NCBI RefSeq assembly: GCF_001483745.1 | Contig: NZ_LQBL01000011.1 | Coordinates: 146,012-210,011, forward strand | Origin: Serinicoccus chungangensis | GTDB lineage: Bacteria; Actinomycetota; Actinomycetes; Actinomycetales; Dermatophilaceae | DNA: 64,000 nt | Direction of reading: 5' to 3' | Shown: positions 27,220 to 47,958 of the stretch, piece after piece | How the letters are laid out: each line of letters opens with the position of its first letter | Numbering within the stretch: the first letter of the stretch is position 1 | The notes under the pieces: generated by a model | Told to the model about the DNA's origin: nothing | What the model saw: only the letters and a program-made list of their open reading frames with translations | Databases searched by the model: none | Program-made: the position numbers and the translations under genes

Positions 27220-27936
27220 ATGAAGCGCAGCAAGGCCTACCGCGCCTCCGCGGAGAAGCTCGGCGAGGGGTCGGTCTACACCCCCCGCGAGGCGATCCGC
27301 CTGGCCAAGGAGACCAGCACCACGAAGTACGACGCGACCGTCGAGGTCGCCCTGCGCCTGGGCGTCGACCCGCGCAAGGCCGACCAGCTCGTCCGCGGCA
27401 CCGTCAACCTGCCCGGCGGCACCGGCAAGACCGCCCGCGTGCTCGTCTTCGCCAACGGCGACAAGGCGCAGGCCGCCCTGGACGCGGGCGCGGACTACGT
27501 CGGCTCGGACGACATGATCGAGCGGGTCTCCGGCGGCTGGACGGACTTCGACGCCGTCGTCGCCACCCCGGACCTCATGGGCAAGGTCGGCCGGCTGGGC
27601 AAGGTGCTCGGCCCCCGCGGGCTCATGCCGAACCCCAAGACCGGCACCGTCACGATGGACACCGCCAAGGCCGTGTCCGACATCAAGGGCGGCAAGATCG
27701 AGTTCCGCGTGGACAAGCACAGCAACCTCCACTTCATCATCGGCAAGACCTCCTTCGACGAGGCCACCCTCGCGGAGAACTACGCCGTGGCGATCGAGGA
27801 GATCCTGCGCCTGAAGCCGACCAGCTCCAAGGGTCGCTACGTCACCAAGGCGACCATGTCGACCACGATGGGCCCGGGCATCCCCATGGACCCCGCGCGC
27901 GTCGCGAGCGTCCTGGAGACCGCACCGGCCGAGTGA
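27220..27936 (+). CDS. rplA: 50S ribosomal protein L1
   Basis: 238 residues with both L1 domains. The signature [23 protein letters not shown] spans the hinge, and [20 protein letters not shown] follows. It builds the mobile L1 stalk and in many bacteria represses its own operon. ATG 27220 follows GAGGAG by nine bases. The last gene before the MFS transporter on the other strand. Confidence 0.97.
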   Translation: MKRSKAYRASAEKLGEGSVYTPREAIRLAKETSTTKYDATVEVALRLGVDPRKADQLVRGTVNLPGGTGKTARVLVFANGDKAQAALDAGADYVGSDDMIERVSGGWTDFDAVVATPDLMGKVGRLGKVLGPRGLMPNPKTGTVTMDTAKAVSDIKGGKIEFRVDKHSNLHFIIGKTSFDEATLAENYAVAIEEILRLKPTSSKGRYVTKATMSTTMGPGIPMDPARVASVLETAPAE

Positions 27937-28252
27937 GGCCCGCCTGAGCGGCCACGGCCCACCCGCCGTCGACGACGCCCCCGGGAGCACCTCGAGTGCT
28001 CCGGGGGCGTCGTCGCGTCGGTCGCCTCATGCGTCCCGTCCATTGCCTCATGCGTACGGGCGGGCGCCGTCCCGTCGGCCTCACCACTCACGGGGGTCTC
28101 ACGGTGCGGGGATGTGACCATCTGCCGGGGAAGTAACCCCGGCAGGGGGCACTGTCCCCGCAGGGTGTGGCCTCTGTGACCCGTGGGGCGGCCGGGGTGG
28201 CGGGGGCCTGCGGGCCCGTGCGGCTGCTCAGCCCCGGGACCCCTTCGGCTGC
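27937..28252. other. Intergenic gap with terminator and an 11-bp direct repeat
   Basis: The rplA terminator lies at 27971-28014. GCCTCATGCGT then occurs at 28024-28034 and again at 28045-28055 (21-bp spacing). No gene is supported in the rest. Confidence 0.6.
27971..28014 (+). terminator. rplA terminator
   Basis: A 20-base left arm (27971-27990, GACGACGCCCCCGGGAGCAC) pairs with 27996-28014 with one bulge and a 5-base loop. The stem is very strong; only a weak T run follows. Confidence 0.8.
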
Positions 28253-28265
28253 TCAGCCCCGGGAC
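28221..28265. repeat. 20-bp tandem duplication over the stop of the MFS gene
   Basis: CGGCTGCTCAGCCCCGGGAC occurs at 28221-28240 and 28246-28265. The right-hand copy contains the stop of the minus-strand MFS gene; the left-hand copy repeats the stop region just past the gene. Confidence 0.75.
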
Positions 28266-29587
28266 ACCTCGGGCAGCCGCCAGGAGACGGCGGCCCCGAC
28301 CAGCCCCAGCGCCGCCAGGAAGACCAGCGCCGGGACGGCGCCGAGCGTGGCCAGGGCGGCGCTCACCGCACCCGTGAGGAGCAGGACGACGCCCATCGCG
28401 GTGTTGGAGACGGCCACGTAGCGGGTGCGCCGGTCGCCCTCGGCGAGGTCCACGACATACGTCTTGCGGGCCACCCGCACGCCCACGTGCACGAGGCTCA
28501 GCACGAGGTATGCCGTGACCAGCACCGCGAGCAGCGCCCCCGGGCGCCCCGGCAGCGCCAGGACGGCCACGACCGCGAGGAGCACGACGACCGAGGCGAC
28601 GAGCGCGCCGAGCACCATGACGAGCCGGCTGGACCGGTCGGCCAGCGACCCGAAGACCCTCCCGCCGACCACCGAGGCGACGCCCTGCGCGATGACGAAC
28701 GACCCGAGCCCGCCGAGCAGCGCGGCGACCGTGCCCTGGCCGCCCGACCGGCCCGCGTCGACCGCCAGGGTCACGAGGAAGGGCGGCGCGAGCGCCGACA
28801 CCAGGAGCAGCCCCCGGGCCAGGACGAACCGGCGGAACCCGGCGTCGTCCCGCAGGAGGCCGACCGTGTCGGTCCACCAGTGCTGGCGCTCCTCCTCGGG
28901 CTCCTGGGGCTCCTCGGGGATCCCCGCGTAGACCAGGACCGCGAGCGCCCATATCAGCGCCGCACCGAGCAGGAAGGCCGCCAGCGCCGGCGCGTCCAGG
29001 CCGGGCCCGAGCAGCTGCAGGGCCACCCCGATGACCAGGGCCGCCACCCCCGACACCATGGTCGCGGCCCCGGTCACCTGGCCGCGCTGCCCCTTCGGCA
29101 CCGTCCGGCCCTGCACGTCCTTGGCCGCCATCGAGCACAGGCAGCGCGCGAGGGCGAAGACCGCGAGCGCCGCGAGGACGGCGGCCCCCGCCACCCACCC
29201 GTCGAGCGCCAGGGCCGCTGCCGCCATGGCCGCCGTCGCCCCGGCCTGGCCGGCCGCACCGAGCATCCACACCCGGGTGCGGCGCGGGCGGGCCACCACC
29301 CACGGCGTCAGCGCGGCCTGCGGCAGCATCGACCCGGCCTCGCGCACGGGCACCAGCAGCCCCACCAGCGCGGCGGGCGCGCCGACGAGGGTGAGCAACC
29401 AGGGGAGGACCGTCTTGGCGTTGACGACCTGGTCGCCGATGCTCTGCAGGGCGTTGGCACCGATGAGCCGCAGCCCGCCACGGCTCACCCGGTCGCTCCC
29501 GCCGAAGTCGCTCTCGGCCTGCGGATCCTCGCTGACGAACCGGTGGTACCACCGCGCCCGTGTCGACTGCTCGCTCACCGGCCCCAT
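28253..29587 (-). CDS. MFS transporter
   Basis: A 444-residue integral membrane protein with about twelve hydrophobic segments in two halves. The central hydrophilic loop (IPEEPQEPEEERQHWWTDTV) and the conserved loop GSLADRSSRL in the second half fit a major facilitator. The N-terminal 50 residues are polar. RWYHRFVSEDPQAESDFGG is seen in a family of uncharacterised actinobacterial MFS proteins. Substrate unknown. ATG 29587 is chosen, but a GTG three codons in (MGPVSEQ) or an ATG at 29638 are possible. It is divergent from rplJ. Confidence 0.82.
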   Translation of the reverse strand: MGPVSEQSTRARWYHRFVSEDPQAESDFGGSDRVSRGGLRLIGANALQSIGDQVVNAKTVLPWLLTLVGAPAALVGLLVPVREAGSMLPQAALTPWVVARPRRTRVWMLGAAGQAGATAAMAAAALALDGWVAGAAVLAALAVFALARCLCSMAAKDVQGRTVPKGQRGQVTGAATMVSGVAALVIGVALQLLGPGLDAPALAAFLLGAALIWALAVLVYAGIPEEPQEPEEERQHWWTDTVGLLRDDAGFRRFVLARGLLLVSALAPPFLVTLAVDAGRSGGQGTVAALLGGLGSFVIAQGVASVVGGRVFGSLADRSSRLVMVLGALVASVVVLLAVVAVLALPGRPGALLAVLVTAYLVLSLVHVGVRVARKTYVVDLAEGDRRTRYVAVSNTAMGVVLLLTGAVSAALATLGAVPALVFLAALGLVGAAVSWRLPEVSRG

Positions 29588-29629
29588 GATGCCGGGCGGC
29601 CCGACCGCACCGGAGACCGGCACCGGGAT

Positions 29630-29658
29630 TTGGGCCACCCCCGGGTATGCCGTACCCT
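29630..29658 (+). promoter_or_regulatory. rplJL promoter
   Basis: TTGGGC (29630-29635) and TACCCT (29653-29658) at 17-bp spacing. The spacer contains a GGTATGCC octamer. Confidence 0.65.
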
Positions 29659-29892
29659 GAGGACATACCCAAGACCGCCGGTTGTCGGCGTGCCCGGGTC
29701 CGGCGCGAGTCGGGTCGGGCGGCGTCGGCCGAAGGTTCCGACCACTGTCGGGGCGACCAGCGTAGGTGTACCGAGCACGAGCCGTCCGACTGTCGTCGAC
29801 GAGCGTCCTGCGAGCCCCGGTGCGCCTGCGCCGGGGCTCTCGTCATGCCGGGCCCGGGGGTATCCGGCACCATCACGTGATAGGAGGCCAGA
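29659..29892 (+). promoter_or_regulatory. Ribosomal protein L10 leader
   Basis: A long 5' UTR before rplJ contains AAGACCGCCGG (29669-29679), typical of actinobacterial L10 leaders, and a strong stem-loop near 29811-29845 (arms GAGCCCCGGTGCG and GCGCCGGGGCTC). L10 or the L10-L7/L12 complex is expected to bind here and repress the operon (Rfam L10 leader class, not run). Confidence 0.65.
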
Positions 29893-30537
29893 ATGGCGAC
29901 ACCCGAGAAGGTTGCTGCCATCGCCGAGCTGACGGAGAAGTTCCGCAGCTCCGGTGGGGCCGTGCTCACGGAGTACCGCGGGCTGCGGGTGAGCCAGATC
30001 ACCGAGCTCCGTGCCTCCGTGCGAGAGCACGCCACCTACGCCGTGGTGAAGAACACGCTCACCAAGCGTGCTGCTGCCGAGGCCGGCATCGAGGGCCTCG
30101 ACGAGCACCTTCAGGGCCCCACGGCCATCGCCTTCGTCACCGGTGACCCGGTCGAGGCGGCCAAGGGTCTGCGTGACTTCGCCAAGGCCAACCCGGCCCT
30201 GGTCATCAAGGGTGGGGTGCTCGACGGCAGGCCGTTGACCCCCGCCGAGATCACCACGCTCGCGGACCTGGAGTCCCGCGAGGTCCTGCTGGCCAAGCTG
30301 GCAGGTGCCATGAAGGGCAACCTGTCCAAGGCTGCCGGCCTGTTCGCCGCTCCGCTGTCCTCGACCGCCCGGGTCGTCGACGCGCTGCGCGCGAAGGTCG
30401 AGGAGCAGGGCGGACCCCTCTCCGGGGCGACGTCGGCGGCTGCCGACGAGACCCCGTCGGCGGATTCCGCCGACACCACCGCACCGGCAGAGGCCGAGGC
30501 GGGCACCGACGTCGCCGAGGGTGGCGACGAGGGCTGA
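29893..30537 (+). CDS. rplJ: 50S ribosomal protein L10
   Basis: 214 residues. The rRNA-binding N-terminal domain ([20 protein letters not shown], then [10 protein letters not shown]) and [11 protein letters not shown] motif are followed by the helix that carries L7/L12 dimers, and by an Ala/Glu/Asp-rich tail (about 40 residues) common in actinobacteria. AGGAGG stands eight bases before ATG 29893. Confidence 0.97.
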   Translation: MATPEKVAAIAELTEKFRSSGGAVLTEYRGLRVSQITELRASVREHATYAVVKNTLTKRAAAEAGIEGLDEHLQGPTAIAFVTGDPVEAAKGLRDFAKANPALVIKGGVLDGRPLTPAEITTLADLESREVLLAKLAGAMKGNLSKAAGLFAAPLSSTARVVDALRAKVEEQGGPLSGATSAAADETPSADSADTTAPAEAEAGTDVAEGGDEG

Positions 30538-30616
30538 GCGTGCCGGCCCCCGGGCCGCGCGAGCAGCGCATCCACACAACGCCACTCACGGCATACAACA
30601 GGAAGGAACGCCCATC

Positions 30617-31009
30617 ATGGCGAAGCTGAGCACCGAGGAGCTCCTTGACCAGTTCAAGGAGATGACCCTCATCGAGCTGTCCGAGTTCGTCAAGGCCTTC
30701 GAGGACACCTTCGAGGTCACCGCCGCCGCCCCGGTCGCCGTGGCTGCCGCCGGTGCCCCCGCCGGTGGTGCCGGCGAGGCCGCCGCCGCCGAGGAGCAGG
30801 ACGAGTTCGACGTCGTCCTCGAGGCCGCCGGTGACAAGAAGATCCAGGTCATCAAGGAGGTCCGTGCGCTGACCTCCCTCGGCCTGAAGGAGGCCAAGGA
30901 CCTGGTCGACGGTGCGCCGAAGCCGGTCCTGGAGAAGGTCGACAAGGAGGCCGCCGAGAAGGCCAAGGAGCAGCTCGAGGGCGCCGGCGCGACCGTCACC
31001 CTCAAGTGA
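30617..31009 (+). CDS. rplL: 50S ribosomal protein L7/L12
   Basis: 130 residues. The N-terminal dimerisation domain ([20 protein letters not shown]) is followed by an Ala/Gly hinge and the C-terminal domain ([20 protein letters not shown], then [14 protein letters not shown]) that recruits translation factors. ATG 30617 follows GGAAGGA. 79 bp after rplJ; same operon. Confidence 0.97.
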   Translation: MAKLSTEELLDQFKEMTLIELSEFVKAFEDTFEVTAAAPVAVAAAGAPAGGAGEAAAAEEQDEFDVVLEAAGDKKIQVIKEVRALTSLGLKEAKDLVDGAPKPVLEKVDKEAAEKAKEQLEGAGATVTLK

Positions 31010-31067
31010 GCCCGTCGGTGGGGGCACGGCGTATGCCGTGACTGCCCACCGGCACCTCTCACCTCCG

Positions 31068-31114
31068 CCGCGGGCGGGGTCGGGGCACCCTCGGGTGCCC
31101 GGCCCCGCCCGCGG
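31068..31114 (+). terminator. rplJL terminator
   Basis: Arms 31068-31090 and 31093-31114 pair over 22 positions with one irregularity and a two-base loop. Extremely GC-rich stem, no T-tract; it may be partly bypassed, as rplL-rpoB readthrough is common. Confidence 0.75.
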
Positions 31115-31292
31115 TGCGTCCGGGCGGTCGCCGGCCGGCGGACACGCGGGGGAGCGGTCGTGCTTGACGGGCGGGGGGCCCAGGGAGCACCATCGTCGGA
31201 CGTATCCGCCGGTGGCGGAGGTCGGGATCCACCAGGGGCGCGCCCGCCCCTGAGCCGACGTCCGGTGCCGCGGCCGTCCCCGTCGTCCAGGG

Positions 31293-31322
31293 TTGGACGT
31301 CGGGCCATGCGGCGTGTAGGAT
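31293..31322 (+). promoter_or_regulatory. rpoBC promoter
   Basis: TTGGAC (31293-31298) and TAGGAT (31317-31322), 18-bp spacer, about 165 bp before the rpoB start. Confidence 0.75.
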
Positions 31323-31488
31323 GATTCTTTGCGCTGCCCTTCACCTGCCCTCGATCCCGCTGAAGAGATCGGTGCGCGCCCCGGCCGGTCCGCCGAGGCG
31401 CTGGACACCGTCTCCTCGCGCTGCATCCGAGAACAGGTCGGGCGGCGCCTGACCGCCGCACACATTTAGGCCCGTGGAAGGACCATCC

Positions 31489-34962
<3,474 letters not shown>

Positions 34963-35088
34963 CGGCGCGCAGCGCCTTGTCACACCTGTGTCGAGACCGG
35001 CGGGCGCAGCCCGTCCGCGTCTGTCGGGCGGGCGTAGCCCGCGGTCTATGAACGTGAGATTTCTGCATACGAGAGAAGGAAGCACGAA

Positions 35089-39015
<3,927 letters not shown>

Positions 39016-39037
39016 GCGCAGGGCCGACCTCGCACAC

Positions 39038-39084
39038 CGCCAGGGGCGGGTATGCCGTGACCCACGGCATACCCGCCCCTGGCG
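39038..39084 (+). terminator. rpoC terminator with a perfect 22-bp stem
   Basis: 39038-39059 pairs without mismatch with 39063-39084 around a three-base loop. Each arm carries the octamer GGTATGCC or its complement (39049-39056, 39066-39073), so a pair of octamers forms the top of the stem. Confidence 0.85.
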
Positions 39085-39103
39085 CGTGCGCCTGCTGACG
39101 GAT

Positions 39104-39133
39104 TTGTCCCTGCGCCCCCGCTCCCGGTATCCT
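39104..39133 (+). promoter_or_regulatory. str operon promoter
   Basis: TTGTCC (39104-39109) and TATCCT (39128-39133), 18-bp spacer. Confidence 0.7.
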
Positions 39134-39383
39134 GGAGAACTGTGTGCAGGCTAGGTCCTGCGCGTACGCGGGCGCCAGGCCCGCACCCACCTCTCGCCGG
39201 GCAGTCCGCCCGGGTCTCGCGCGGCGTCCCTGCCGCTCGGTGGTCCGGACGGGAAGTGCAGGGGAGAGCAGCGGTTCCGACACACCCGGGTGCGGGGGTC
39301 GAGGAGCGGCGCAACCCAAGGAGCGTGACCCGTGCGGACCCCCGCGCGGCCAGCGAAGACCATCCACGACTGACGGAGCATCA

Positions 39384-39758
39384 GTGCCTACGATCAACCA
39401 GCTTGTCCGCAAGGGCCGGCAGGACAAGGTCAAGAAGACCAACTCCCCGGCCCTCAAGGGCAACCCGCAGCGCCGCGGCGTCTGCACCCGTGTCTACACC
39501 ACCACCCCCAAGAAGCCGAACTCCGCCCTGCGCAAGGTCGCCCGTGTGCGCCTGACCAGCGGCGTCGAGGTCACGGCCTACATCCCGGGGGTCGGCCACA
39601 ACCTCCAGGAGCACTCGATCGTGCTCGTCCGCGGCGGCCGGGTGAAGGACCTGCCCGGTGTCCGCTACAAGATCATCCGCGGGTCCCTGGACACCCAGGG
39701 CGTCCGGGGCCGCAACCAGGCCCGGTCCCGCTACGGCGCGAAGAAGGAGAAGAAGTAA
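39384..39758 (+). CDS. rpsL: 30S ribosomal protein S12
   Basis: 124 residues from GTG 39384 after ACGGAG. The [11 protein letters not shown] start, [18 protein letters not shown] block and the [10 protein letters not shown] loop match S12. Lys43 and Lys88 (streptomycin-resistance positions) are wild type. It helps decode at the A site. The stop overlaps rpsG (TAATG). Confidence 0.98.
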   Translation: MPTINQLVRKGRQDKVKKTNSPALKGNPQRRGVCTRVYTTTPKKPNSALRKVARVRLTSGVEVTAYIPGVGHNLQEHSIVLVRGGRVKDLPGVRYKIIRGSLDTQGVRGRNQARSRYGAKKEKK

Positions 39759-40228
39759 TGCCTCGTAAGGGCCCTGCTCCCAAGCGTCCCCTCATCAACG
39801 ACCCGGTCTACGGCTCGACCCTGGTGACCCAGCTGGTCAACAAGATCCTCCTGGACGGCAAGAAGGCGACTGCCGAGCGCATCGTCTACGGCGCCCTCGA
39901 GGGCTGCCGCGCCAAGACCGGCACCGACCCCGTGCAGACGCTCAAGCGCGCGCTGGACAACGTCAAGCCGGCCCTGGAGGTCAAGTCCCGCCGCGTCGGT
40001 GGCGCCACCTACCAGGTGCCGATCGAGGTCAAGCCCGGCCGCAGCACCACGCTGGCCCTGCGCTGGCTCGTGGGCTACTCGCGGCAGCGCCGGGAGAAGA
40101 CCATGACCGAGCGCCTCATGAACGAGATCCTCGACGCGAGCAACGGCCTGGGCGCCGCGGTGAAGCGTCGCGAGGACACCCACAAGATGGCCGACGCCAA
40201 CAAGGCGTTCGCCCACTACCGCTGGTGA
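39758..40228 (+). CDS. rpsG: 30S ribosomal protein S7
   Basis: 156 residues ([20 protein letters not shown] start; the [14 protein letters not shown] signature; [12 protein letters not shown]). It nucleates the 30S head on 16S rRNA. Translation is coupled to rpsL by a one-base overlap, with AAGGAG in the rpsL end. Confidence 0.98.
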   Translation: MPRKGPAPKRPLINDPVYGSTLVTQLVNKILLDGKKATAERIVYGALEGCRAKTGTDPVQTLKRALDNVKPALEVKSRRVGGATYQVPIEVKPGRSTTLALRWLVGYSRQRREKTMTERLMNEILDASNGLGAAVKRREDTHKMADANKAFAHYRW

Positions 40229-40231
40229 CCT

Positions 40232-40280
40232 GCGGGTCGGGGCAGGGACGGCGCGCCGGCCGCGCCCCCGCCCCGACCGC
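40232..40280. terminator. Stem-loop between rpsG and fusA
   Basis: GCGGGTCGGGGC (40232-40243) pairs with GCCCCGACCGC (40270-40280) with one bulge. The inner part is also GC-rich. It is likely a processing or attenuation element, not a full stop, since fusA follows in the same operon. Confidence 0.4.
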
Positions 40281-40327
40281 GCACCGGCATCGCACTGACC
40301 ACGAGAGACAACCAGAGAAGAGAGACT

Positions 40328-42430
<2,103 letters not shown>

Positions 42431-42543
42431 GCCCGTTCACTCCGTCCGCGGAGTGATGGACCGAGCAACACCCATCCAGACGTCGCCCCCGGTCCTGCAC
42501 CGGTGACGATCGCACATCCCGAGTCCAACAGGAGGACACCCCA

Positions 42544-43737
<1,194 letters not shown>

Positions 43738-43759
43738 CCTGAGCCGGGCTCGTCCCGCG

Positions 43760-43799
43760 CAGGAGCCCCCGTCGCCGATCTCGGTGACGGGGGCTCCTG
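43760..43799 (+). terminator. tuf (str operon) terminator
   Basis: CAGGAGCCCCCGTC (43760-43773) pairs perfectly with GACGGGGGCTCCTG (43786-43799), and the 12-base loop can add GC pairs. Confidence 0.85.
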
Positions 43800-43856
43800 G
43801 CGTCCCCGGGCAGGTGCGGCTCCGGAGGCCGGGGTCGCGCGTGGCAGGCTGGGGGG

Positions 43857-44474
43857 ATGAGGGTCTGGTATGCCGCCTACGGGTCGAACCTCAGCCGCCA
43901 CCGCTTCCTCACCTACCTGCAGGGGGGTACGGCCTCGGGGGCCCGCCGGACGCAGACCGGGGCCCGCGACCCCCAGCCACCCACGGGGGACCGGCCGGTC
44001 CACCTCCCCGGCCGGCTGCACTTCGGGTGGGAGTCGGTGACGTGGGGCGGCGGTATCGCCTTCTACGTCCCCGGCGAGGACCCGCGCGGGGTCGCGGCCC
44101 GCGCCTACCTGCTGACCGCGGAGCAGTTCCTGGACGTCGCGGCCCAGGAGATGCACCGCGAGCCCCGGGGGAGGCTGGACCTGTCCCGGGTGCTGGCCGA
44201 GGGCTACGACGTCGCCGGGCCGGGGCGCTACGAGACCATCCACCGCGTCGGGACCATCGAGGACCTCCCGGTGCTGACCTTCACCGCGGAGGACGTGGAC
44301 GCGCTGGGCTCGCGGGCGCCGACCGCGCCCTACCTGCGCACCATCGCCGAGGGCCTGCGCGAGAGCCACGGCATGAGCCCGGAGGCCGTGGTGGACTACC
44401 TGCGGGCCACCCCGGTCGTCGAGGAGGCCTGGTCGCGGGAGGAGCTGCTGGAATGCCTGGGGGCAGCGGTGTGA
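43857..44474 (+). CDS. Gamma-glutamylcyclotransferase-fold protein
   Basis: 205 residues. The GGCT/BtrG-type fold is recognised from [13 protein letters not shown] (residues 5-17, the substrate-binding YGSNL loop) and the following [20 protein letters not shown] strand pattern. Its reaction could be release of 5-oxoproline from a gamma-glutamyl compound, but the family is loose. GGGGGG stands directly before ATG 43857. It is inserted between the str and S10 operons and its own transcript is likely. Confidence 0.75.
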   Translation: MRVWYAAYGSNLSRHRFLTYLQGGTASGARRTQTGARDPQPPTGDRPVHLPGRLHFGWESVTWGGGIAFYVPGEDPRGVAARAYLLTAEQFLDVAAQEMHREPRGRLDLSRVLAEGYDVAGPGRYETIHRVGTIEDLPVLTFTAEDVDALGSRAPTAPYLRTIAEGLRESHGMSPEAVVDYLRATPVVEEAWSREELLECLGAAV

Positions 44475-44824
44475 GCACGGCGTACCGGGTCCTGCTGGCA
44501 CCGGTGCGAGGGAGACCCTCCAGGGTCCTCCTGGCGCCGATTTGAGGTATGCCGACGCCGCATGGCACACTGGACAGGTTGCTTGACGCGCGGTGCTCAC
44601 CCATGTGTGCGCCGCCGGCCGTCCGGCACGCGCCCCCCGGGGCGCGGGCGACGGCAGCGCAAGCCCCGGCCGAGCCGGGCACGGACACCGCCCAGAACGA
44701 TCTGAGGATCCATGGGTGACGTCCGCGGGAGGCGCGACACGCCCGACCGCGGGGGTCGGTGGAAGGCCCGTCGGACCGGACCACGAATGTTCCAGACGGA
44801 CGACGAGAGAGAGTCAGACAAGCG
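44475..44824. other. S10 operon control region
   Basis: 350 bp with a promoter (44542-44571) and a 253-nt rpsJ leader. An octamer GGTATGCC lies in the promoter spacer (44546-44553). Nothing coding is supported. Confidence 0.65.
44542..44571 (+). promoter_or_regulatory. S10 operon promoter
   Basis: TTGAGG (44542-44547) and CACACT (44566-44571), 18-bp spacer. The -10 is only a fair match. Confidence 0.5.
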
Positions 44825-45133
44825 ATGGCGGGACAGAAGATCCGCATCCGGCTGAAGTCGTACGACCACGAGGTCATCGACAGCTCGGCGCGCAAGATCG
44901 TTGACACGGTGACCCGTGCTGGCGCCACGGTGGTCGGCCCGGTGCCGCTCCCGACGGAGAAGAACGTCTTCTGCGTCATCCGGTCGCCGCACAAGTACAA
45001 GGACAGCCGCGAGCACTTCGAGATGCGAACCCACAAGCGGCTGATCGACATCGTCGACCCCACCCCCAAGGCGGTCGACTCCTTGATGCGTCTCGACCTC
45101 CCGGCGGACGTCAACATCGAGATCAAGCTGTGA
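44825..45133 (+). CDS. rpsJ: 30S ribosomal protein S10 (NusE)
   Basis: 102 residues ([19 protein letters not shown] start, [20 protein letters not shown] core). Besides its ribosomal place it is NusE in antitermination. First gene of the S10 operon; its stop overlaps the rplC start. Confidence 0.98.
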   Translation: MAGQKIRIRLKSYDHEVIDSSARKIVDTVTRAGATVVGPVPLPTEKNVFCVIRSPHKYKDSREHFEMRTHKRLIDIVDPTPKAVDSLMRLDLPADVNIEIKL

Positions 45134-45816
45134 GTGTGACGACGATGACTACTGCGACCACTGCATCGACCACCCGGCGCACCGTCAAGGGCGTGCTCGG
45201 CGAGAAGCTCGGCATGACCCAGGTCTGGGACGCCGAGAACCGTCTCGTGCCGGTCACGGTCATCAAGGCCGGCCCCGCCGTCGTGACCCAGGTCCGCAAC
45301 GCGCAGACCGACGGCTACGACGCGGTCCAGATCGCCTTCGGGGCGATCGACCCGCGCAAGGTGACCCAGCCGCTCAAGGGCCACTTCGCCAAGGCCGGGG
45401 TGACCCCGCGACGGCACGTCGCCGAGCTGCGCACGGCGGACGCCGGCGACTACGAGCTCGGCCAGGAGATCACCGCCGAGACCTTCGAGGGCGGCCAGAA
45501 GGTGGACGTCACCGGCACCACGAAGGGCAAGGGCTTCGCGGGCGTCATGAAGCGGCACGGCTTCTCCGGCGTCGGCGCCTCCCACGGTGCTCACCGCAAC
45601 CACCGCAAGCCGGGCTCCATCGGTGGCTGCGCCACCCCGGGCCGCGTCTTCAAGGGCCTGCGCATGGCCGGCCGGATGGGCGGCGAGCGCCAGACCACCT
45701 CGAACCTGACCGTCCACGCCGTGGACGCGGACAAGGGCCTGCTGCTCATCAAGGGTGCCGTTCCCGGCCCCCGCGGCGGCGTCGTCCTCGTGCGCACGGC
45801 CGCGAAGGGTGCGTGA
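45130..45816 (+). CDS. rplC: 50S ribosomal protein L3
   Basis: 228 residues. It has [16 protein letters not shown] and [22 protein letters not shown], the long loop to the peptidyl-transferase centre. The first 18 residues are Thr-rich; GTG 45130 overlaps rpsJ, while ATG 45145 is a second possibility. Confidence 0.97.
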   Translation: MSVTTMTTATTASTTRRTVKGVLGEKLGMTQVWDAENRLVPVTVIKAGPAVVTQVRNAQTDGYDAVQIAFGAIDPRKVTQPLKGHFAKAGVTPRRHVAELRTADAGDYELGQEITAETFEGGQKVDVTGTTKGKGFAGVMKRHGFSGVGASHGAHRNHRKPGSIGGCATPGRVFKGLRMAGRMGGERQTTSNLTVHAVDADKGLLLIKGAVPGPRGGVVLVRTAAKGA

Positions 45817-45823
45817 ACCTGAC

Positions 45824-46474
45824 ATGACCACCATCACCATCACCAAGCCCGCCGGTGGGGACGCCGGCACGGTGGACCTGCCCGCGGAGCTCTTCGACGT
45901 GCAGACCAACGTGCCCCTCATCCACCAGGTCGTCGTGGCCCAGCTGGCCGCGGCCCGGCAGGGGACGCACGCCACCAAGACCCGCGGCGAGGTCCGCGGC
46001 GGTGGCCGCAAGCCCTACCGCCAGAAGGGCACCGGCCGCGCCCGTCAGGGTTCGACCCGCGCCCCCCAGTTCGCCGGCGGTGGCACGGTCCACGGCCCGC
46101 AGCCGCGCAGCTACGCCCAGAAGACGCCCAAGAAGATGAAGGCCGCCGCCCTGCGCGGTGCCCTCTCGGACCGCGCCCGTCACGGACGCATCCACGTGCT
46201 CTCGGCGCTGGTCGAGGGGGAGGCCCCCTCCACCCGCACCGCGCGCACGGTCCTGCAGGGCCTGTCGGACCGGCCCAACTTCCTCGTGGTCCTGGACCGC
46301 GCGGACGACCTCGGGCTGCGCTCCGTGCGCAACATGCCCGACGTGCACGTCCTGTTCGTCGACCAGCTCAACACCTACGACGTGCTGTGCTCCGACGACG
46401 TGGTCTTCACCCAGGCCGCCCTGGACACCTTCATCTCCGGCGTGAGCGCCACGACTGCCGAGGAGAGCCAGTGA
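45824..46474 (+). CDS. rplD: 50S ribosomal protein L4
   Basis: 216 residues. The exit-tunnel loop [29 protein letters not shown]-type region (about residues 60-90) is present. [19 protein letters not shown] marks the C-terminal half. ATG 45824, seven bases after rplC. Confidence 0.97.
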   Translation: MTTITITKPAGGDAGTVDLPAELFDVQTNVPLIHQVVVAQLAAARQGTHATKTRGEVRGGGRKPYRQKGTGRARQGSTRAPQFAGGGTVHGPQPRSYAQKTPKKMKAAALRGALSDRARHGRIHVLSALVEGEAPSTRTARTVLQGLSDRPNFLVVLDRADDLGLRSVRNMPDVHVLFVDQLNTYDVLCSDDVVFTQAALDTFISGVSATTAEESQ

Positions 46475-46779
46475 GCATGAGCACCTTCAGCACCCAGAAG
46501 GACCCCCGGGACATCCTGCTGTCGCCGGTCGTGTCCGAGAAGTCGTACGCGCTGCTGGACCAGGGCAAGTACACCTTCCTGGTCGACCCCCGCGCCAACA
46601 AGTCGGAGATCAAGAAGGCCGTCGAGGCCATCTTCGACGTGAAGGTCTCCTCGGTCCACACGATGAACCGGCAGGGCAAGGCCCGTCGCACGAGGTTCGG
46701 GATGGGCCGCCGCAAGGACACGAAGCGGGCGATCGTCACGCTTCGTGAGGGATCCATCGACATCTTCGGCACGCTCTGA
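46471..46779 (+). CDS. rplW: 50S ribosomal protein L23
   Basis: 102 residues; [20 protein letters not shown] start and [19 protein letters not shown] loop. It is at the tunnel exit and docks trigger factor and SRP. GTG 46471 overlaps the rplD stop (GTGA) and is best spaced from GAGGAG; ATG 46477 is possible. Confidence 0.96.
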   Translation: MSMSTFSTQKDPRDILLSPVVSEKSYALLDQGKYTFLVDPRANKSEIKKAVEAIFDVKVSSVHTMNRQGKARRTRFGMGRRKDTKRAIVTLREGSIDIFGTL

Positions 46780-46819
46780 GCGCCGGGGCACGAGACGAGA
46801 AGCTAGAGGACTTTCGAGA

Positions 46820-47656
<837 letters not shown>

Positions 47657-47676
47657 GTTTAGGAGCAGTCCGAAGT

Positions 47677-47958
47677 ATGCCTCGCAGCCTGAAGAAGGGC
47701 CCGTTCGTCGACGACCACCTCACCAAGAAGGTGGACGCGCAGAACGAGGCCGGAACCAAGAACGTCATCAAGACCTGGTCCCGCCGGTCGATGATCACCC
47801 CCGACATGCTCGGCCACACCCTGGCCGTGCACGACGGCCGCAAGCACGTCCCGGTCTTCGTGACCGAGTCGATGGTCGGCCACAAGCTCGGTGAGTTCGC
47901 TCCGACCCGCACGTTCAAGGGTCACGAGAAGGACGACAGGAAGGGTCGCCGCCGATGA
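47677..47958 (+). CDS. rpsS: 30S ribosomal protein S19
   Basis: 93 residues ([15 protein letters not shown] start, [20 protein letters not shown] core). Head of the 30S near the A/P sites. TTTAGGAG precedes ATG 47677; it overlaps rplV by four bases. Confidence 0.98.
   Translation: MPRSLKKGPFVDDHLTKKVDAQNEAGTKNVIKTWSRRSMITPDMLGHTLAVHDGRKHVPVFVTESMVGHKLGEFAPTRTFKGHEKDDRKGRRR

Larger units (their letters stand above)
31010..31488. other. rplL-rpoB intergenic region
   Basis: 479 bp with a small hairpin CACGGC/GCCGTG (31025-31040), the strong rplL terminator (31068-31114), a good promoter (31293-31322) and a 166-nt untranslated rpoB leader. No coding gene is supported. Confidence 0.75.
39016..39383. 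other. rpoC-rpsL intergenic region
   Basis: 368 bp with the rpoC terminator, the rpsL promoter and a roughly 245-nt leader. The leader contains open frames, but they match nothing and lack start signals. No gene is called. Confidence 0.7.

Noticed and set aside
31474-31488. GTG 31474 as the rpoB start
   Set aside because: The Shine-Dalgarno GGAAGGA would lie within the gene; TTG 31489 fits it and homologues.
39144-39383. An N-terminal extension of rpsL or a leader peptide gene
   Set aside because: The open frame lacks S12 similarity and a ribosome binding site; GTG 39384 gives the standard S12.
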